Below are positions 44,210-46,786 of a stretch of DNA of 46,786 nt, in pieces. How positions within the stretch are numbered: position 1 is the stretch's first letter; each line of letters opens with the position of its first letter. The DNA lies in the NCBI GenBank assembly GCA_910587925.1, contig CAJUOC010000022.1, positions 1 through 46,786 of the forward strand. Reading direction: 5' to 3'. The stretch comes from an uncultured Muribaculaceae bacterium (GTDB lineage: Bacteria > Bacteroidota > Bacteroidia > Bacteroidales > Muribaculaceae). A program made the translations under genes and the position numbers. The notes under the pieces were generated by a model. That model was not told the DNA's origin and made no database searches. It saw only the letters and a program-made list of their open reading frames with translations.

Positions 44210-45180
44210 GATACGACATCTGCACCCTGCGCGCCGCCGCCATACTCGCCATAGTGCTCCACCACTCGGCGCTGTACGTGTGTGCAAACGCCCTCGGTAC
44301 GGAGACGTTCAGCCCGCTGCACATGGACGATTTCACACGCCATGTATGCTGGCTGTGCAAAGTCATCGGTCTGGGGCTGTTTACGTTTATCTCCGGCGCG
44401 CTGCTGCGGATGCAGATGTCTCGGCTCACCTCACGGCGGGCCTTCATCATCAAGAAGATACGGCGCATAGCCATCCCCTCGGCCGTCATGGCCGTGGCCT
44501 ATGCCCTGTGTTTCCCCTCGATGAGCTTCAATATCGGCGGCCTCTACCTGTGCCAGGCCCATACCCATCTGTGGTACCTGCCCTTCATATTCATGGCGCT
44601 GGTGCTCACATATCTGGTAAAGCCCGACCTCAGCCCCGCGGGCATCATCAAGATTGCCGCCCTGCTCGTGGCCACACGGCTGTACAGCGTATACGTGCCG
44701 CTGTACAGTTTCAACATGTGTGTGTACTACCCCGTGTTTCTCGCCGGCTATCTGTTCAGCGACCTTAAGCTCAATCGATTAGCCCAAATAGGGGGGGTGA
44801 TGATTTTCATCGCCTTGTACATTGGCGGCCCGCACGCTCCACTTCACCGATACGCATACCTGCTCACCACCGCCATGTCGATAATCGTCGGCATGGTCGG
44901 TATGGCGATGGTGCGCGGCCGCGCCGACGTGCGCCCCGGCCCGGTGACGTCGCTGCTCGACCGGCAGTCGTTTCACATCTACCTGATACACCAGTTTGTC
45001 ATCAACTTCATCGTGATAGCCGTAGCCATGAACGGCCCGGCATGGATGTGGTGGCCCGGCGTGTTCGCCGCCACCATGGCCGCGAGCCTCGCCCTCTGCG
45101 CCGCCTACGACTCCGCCTCCTCCCGCCTCTCGACTATACTCAATCGGCTCAGACCGATAAACACACCCAACATACCTTAA
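44206..45180 (+). CDS. Acyltransferase 3 family membrane protein
   Basis: 324 residues with about ten membrane segments. The N-terminal LRAAAILAIVLHHSALYV contains the family histidine pair, LWYLPFIFMALVLTYL is typical of the middle, and SFHIYLIHQFVINF of the C-terminal end. These enzymes O-acetylate or succinylate surface sugars. A run of seven G (44791-44797) interrupts codons near residue 196 and could slip. Locally the sequence is a little less GC-rich than purA. It overlaps the purA stop by four bases. Confidence 0.87.
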   Translation: MRYDICTLRAAAILAIVLHHSALYVCANALGTETFSPLHMDDFTRHVCWLCKVIGLGLFTFISGALLRMQMSRLTSRRAFIIKKIRRIAIPSAVMAVAYALCFPSMSFNIGGLYLCQAHTHLWYLPFIFMALVLTYLVKPDLSPAGIIKIAALLVATRLYSVYVPLYSFNMCVYYPVFLAGYLFSDLKLNRLAQIGGVMIFIALYIGGPHAPLHRYAYLLTTAMSIIVGMVGMAMVRGRADVRPGPVTSLLDRQSFHIYLIHQFVINFIVIAVAMNGPAWMWWPGVFAATMAASLALCAAYDSASSRLSTILNRLRPINTPNIP

Positions 45181-45195
45181 TCAACCCGAAAAACT

Positions 45196-46440
45196 ATGGC
45201 TAAAGTGAAACCCTTCCGCGGTGTGCGTCCGCCCCGCGATCTCGTGACCAGAGTGGCATCACGCCCCTACGACGTGCTCAACTCCGACGAAGCCCGCGCC
45301 GAAGCCGCCGGCAATCCCCAATCGCTTTACCACATCATCAAGCCCGAAATCGACTTTCCCGAGGGTACCGACGAGCATGACCCGCGCGTATACGACCGCG
45401 CTGTCGAAAATTTCGCCGCTTTCCAGCGCGACGGCTGGCTCGTACAGGACGATGCCGACCACTACTACATCTACGCCCAGACCATGGACGGCCGCACCCA
45501 GTATGGCATCGTCGTGGCTGCGAGCGTGGCCGACTACATGGAGGGCAATATCAAGAAGCATGAACTCACCCGCCGCGACAAGGAGGAAGACCGCATGAAG
45601 CACGTGCGTGTGCAAAATGCCAACATCGAGCCTGTATTCTTTGCCTTCCCCGACAATAAGACCCTCGACGACATCATCGCCCGCGTCACCGCCGGCCCGG
45701 CCGAGTACGACTTCACCGCGCCCGACGGCTTCGGCCACACATTCTGGGTAATCGACGACGCCGAGACCATCGAGGCCATCACCGCCGCCTTTGCCCGCAT
45801 ACCGTATCTCTACATCGCCGACGGCCACCATCGCACAGCTGCCGCCGCCCTCGTGGGCAACGAGCGCGCGCGCCTCAACCCCGGCCACCGCGGCGACGAG
45901 GAGTACAATTACTTCCTGGCCGTGGCTTTCCCCGCCTCACACCTCAAGATTATCGACTACAACCGCCTCGTGCGCGACCTTAACGGTCTGTCGCCGGCCG
46001 AGTTCCTCGAGCGGCTCGAGCGCAGCTTCATCGTCGAGGACAGGGGTACGGTAGCTTACCGCCCCGAGAAGCTCCACAATTTCTCGCTCTATCTCGAGGG
46101 CCGCTGGTACTCGCTCACCGCCCGTGAAGGCATCTACGACGACTCCGACCCCATCGGGGTGCTCGATGTGACCATCTCCTCAGACCATATCCTGCGCGAC
46201 ATCCTTGGCATCACAGACCTGCGCAGCGACAAGCGCGTCGACTTTGTTGGCGGCATCCGCGGCCTCGACGAACTTGCGCGCCGCGTCGACTCCGGCGAGA
46301 TGGCCGCCGCGCTGGCCCTCTTCCCCGTGAGCATGCGCCAGCTGATGGACATCGCCGACACCGGCAACATCATGCCCCCCAAGACCACCTGGTTTGAGCC
46401 CAAACTCCGCTCCGGCCTGGTCATCCACAAGCTCGACTGA
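45196..46440 (+). CDS. DUF1015 family protein (possible ParB/SerK-like kinase fold)
   Basis: 414 residues, cytoplasmic. N-terminal PFRGVRPPRDLVTRVASRPYD, the central HELTRRDKEEDR and ADGHHRTAAA, and the C-terminal VDFVGGIRGLDELARRVD are the DUF1015 hallmarks. The GHHR motif resembles the ADP-dependent serine kinase/ParB-type nucleotide-binding motif, and in many Bacteroidetes this gene lies next to serC and serA, which suggests a link to serine metabolism. No ser gene is present in this window. It starts 15 bp after the acyltransferase stop and may be in the same operon. Confidence 0.88.
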   Translation: MAKVKPFRGVRPPRDLVTRVASRPYDVLNSDEARAEAAGNPQSLYHIIKPEIDFPEGTDEHDPRVYDRAVENFAAFQRDGWLVQDDADHYYIYAQTMDGRTQYGIVVAASVADYMEGNIKKHELTRRDKEEDRMKHVRVQNANIEPVFFAFPDNKTLDDIIARVTAGPAEYDFTAPDGFGHTFWVIDDAETIEAITAAFARIPYLYIADGHHRTAAAALVGNERARLNPGHRGDEEYNYFLAVAFPASHLKIIDYNRLVRDLNGLSPAEFLERLERSFIVEDRGTVAYRPEKLHNFSLYLEGRWYSLTAREGIYDDSDPIGVLDVTISSDHILRDILGITDLRSDKRVDFVGGIRGLDELARRVDSGEMAAALALFPVSMRQLMDIADTGNIMPPKTTWFEPKLRSGLVIHKLD

Positions 46441-46480
46441 CCCCGCCTCGATTCATGATGCATGATGCATGATGTGCAGA

Positions 46481-46540
46481 CCATGATACGATGAAGCGTA
46501 TGACCGCGAGTCCTGCGGTCATACGCTTCATGCATCATGG
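46481..46540 (+). terminator. Strong hairpin after the DUF1015 gene
   Basis: ATGAAGCGTATGACCGC (46491-46507) and its perfect complement (46515-46531) form a 17-bp stem with a 7-nt loop. CCATGAT / ATCATGG extend it outward with a small bulge. It lies 50 bp after the stop and probably ends the operon, although no T run follows. Confidence 0.65.
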
Positions 46541-46567
46541 CCCGTCATGAGACAGACGGCATGTAGC

Positions 46568-46769
46568 GCGTGTCGGAGACACGCCATTATGGTTAACCCC
46601 AGGTGAAACCTGGGGGGGAGAAGCCCCAACCTTAAATTGCGCCTCGGAGAGGTGCACATGGAGGCCGAACGACTTTGCTGCATGCATCTCTCCGAGACGC
46701 TAATTGGATAGGCCACATTAACCCCAGGTTACACCTGGGGTTAATCACAATGGCGTGTCTCCGACACGC
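46568..46769. repeat. Nested palindrome element Y, dispersed copy 3
   Basis: The outer blocks GCGTGTCGGAGACACGC (46568-46584) and GCGTGTCTCCGACACGC (46753-46769) are perfect inverted partners. Inside are TTAACCCCAGGTGAAACCTG.. and CCCCAGGTTACACCTGGGG, then GCGCCTCGGAGAGGTG and CATCTCTCCGAGACGC. It is the same family as the two Y copies at 26.7 and 27.4 kb. With the hairpin at 46481 it fills the 346-bp right-end spacer; no gene is seen there. Confidence 0.85.
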
Positions 46770-46786
46770 TGCTCCACGTCACATGC

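Overview
The window looks like a chromosome segment from a GC-rich member of the Bacteroidales, most like Muribaculaceae. The evidence is the recurrent Bacteroidetes promoter box TAnnTTTG (often with a TTTG-like box about 19-20 bp upstream), Bacteroidetes-restricted families (DUF5103 type IX secretion plug, DUF4105/Lnb, DUF3109, DUF4831, PCMD lipoprotein), a short RpoD without region 1.1, a CBM26 protein ending in a type IX sorting-like tail, and heavy ATGA stop/start overlaps. The family-level placement is inference.

Layout. 1-4.3 kb: 3' part of queE with a DUF4105/Lnb-like membrane gene, converging on the minus-strand operon ung - DUF5103 - DUF3109. 4.3-6.3 kb: tRNA-Arg(CCG), then a minus-strand pair, coiled-coil lipoprotein and LysM/beta-barrel protein. 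6.4-9.9 kb: minus-strand operon dCMP deaminase - S41 protease - 5-formyl-THF cyclo-ligase - zinc-ribbon protein, and tRNA-Val(TAC). 10-17 kb: plus-strand GT2-like membrane protein, Lrp/AsnC regulator, TonB-receptor-like barrel, NAD(P)HX repair enzyme and DUF4831 protein. 17-19.3 kb: a 247-nt imperfect hairpin, then an LPS-kinase-like protein overlapping a GT2 whose 3' end lies in a palindromic repeat. 19.5-22.7 kb: operon of two barrels and a PCMD lipoprotein. 22.7-26.3 kb: alpha/beta hydrolase - membrane-anchored Mur ligase - D-Ala-D-Ala ligase. 26.3-28.2 kb: non-coding tandem array of nested palindromes. 28.2-39.4 kb (minus): purL, a large CBM26/type IX cargo-like protein, then MFS - hisS - MATE. 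39.5-46.4 kb (plus): AI-2E-type permease, rpoD, TrmH-type methyltransferase, Fur-type regulator - purA - acyltransferase 3, DUF1015 protein. 46.4-46.8 kb: a hairpin and a dispersed copy of the palindromic repeat.

Most genes are housekeeping or envelope functions in short tightly packed operons. The structures that ordinary annotation does not explain are the repeats: two families of nested palindromes (X about 220 bp, Y about 190-200 bp) forming a 640-663 bp tandem unit, a related element that supplies the stop codon of a glycosyltransferase, the long hairpin at 17.3 kb, and a 31-bp perfect inverted repeat that includes the 3' end of tRNA-Arg. Apparent losses of signature motifs in the NAD(P)HX epimerase domain and in one GT2 are also worth a check. 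All calls come from reading the sequence and recalled family features; no search was run.
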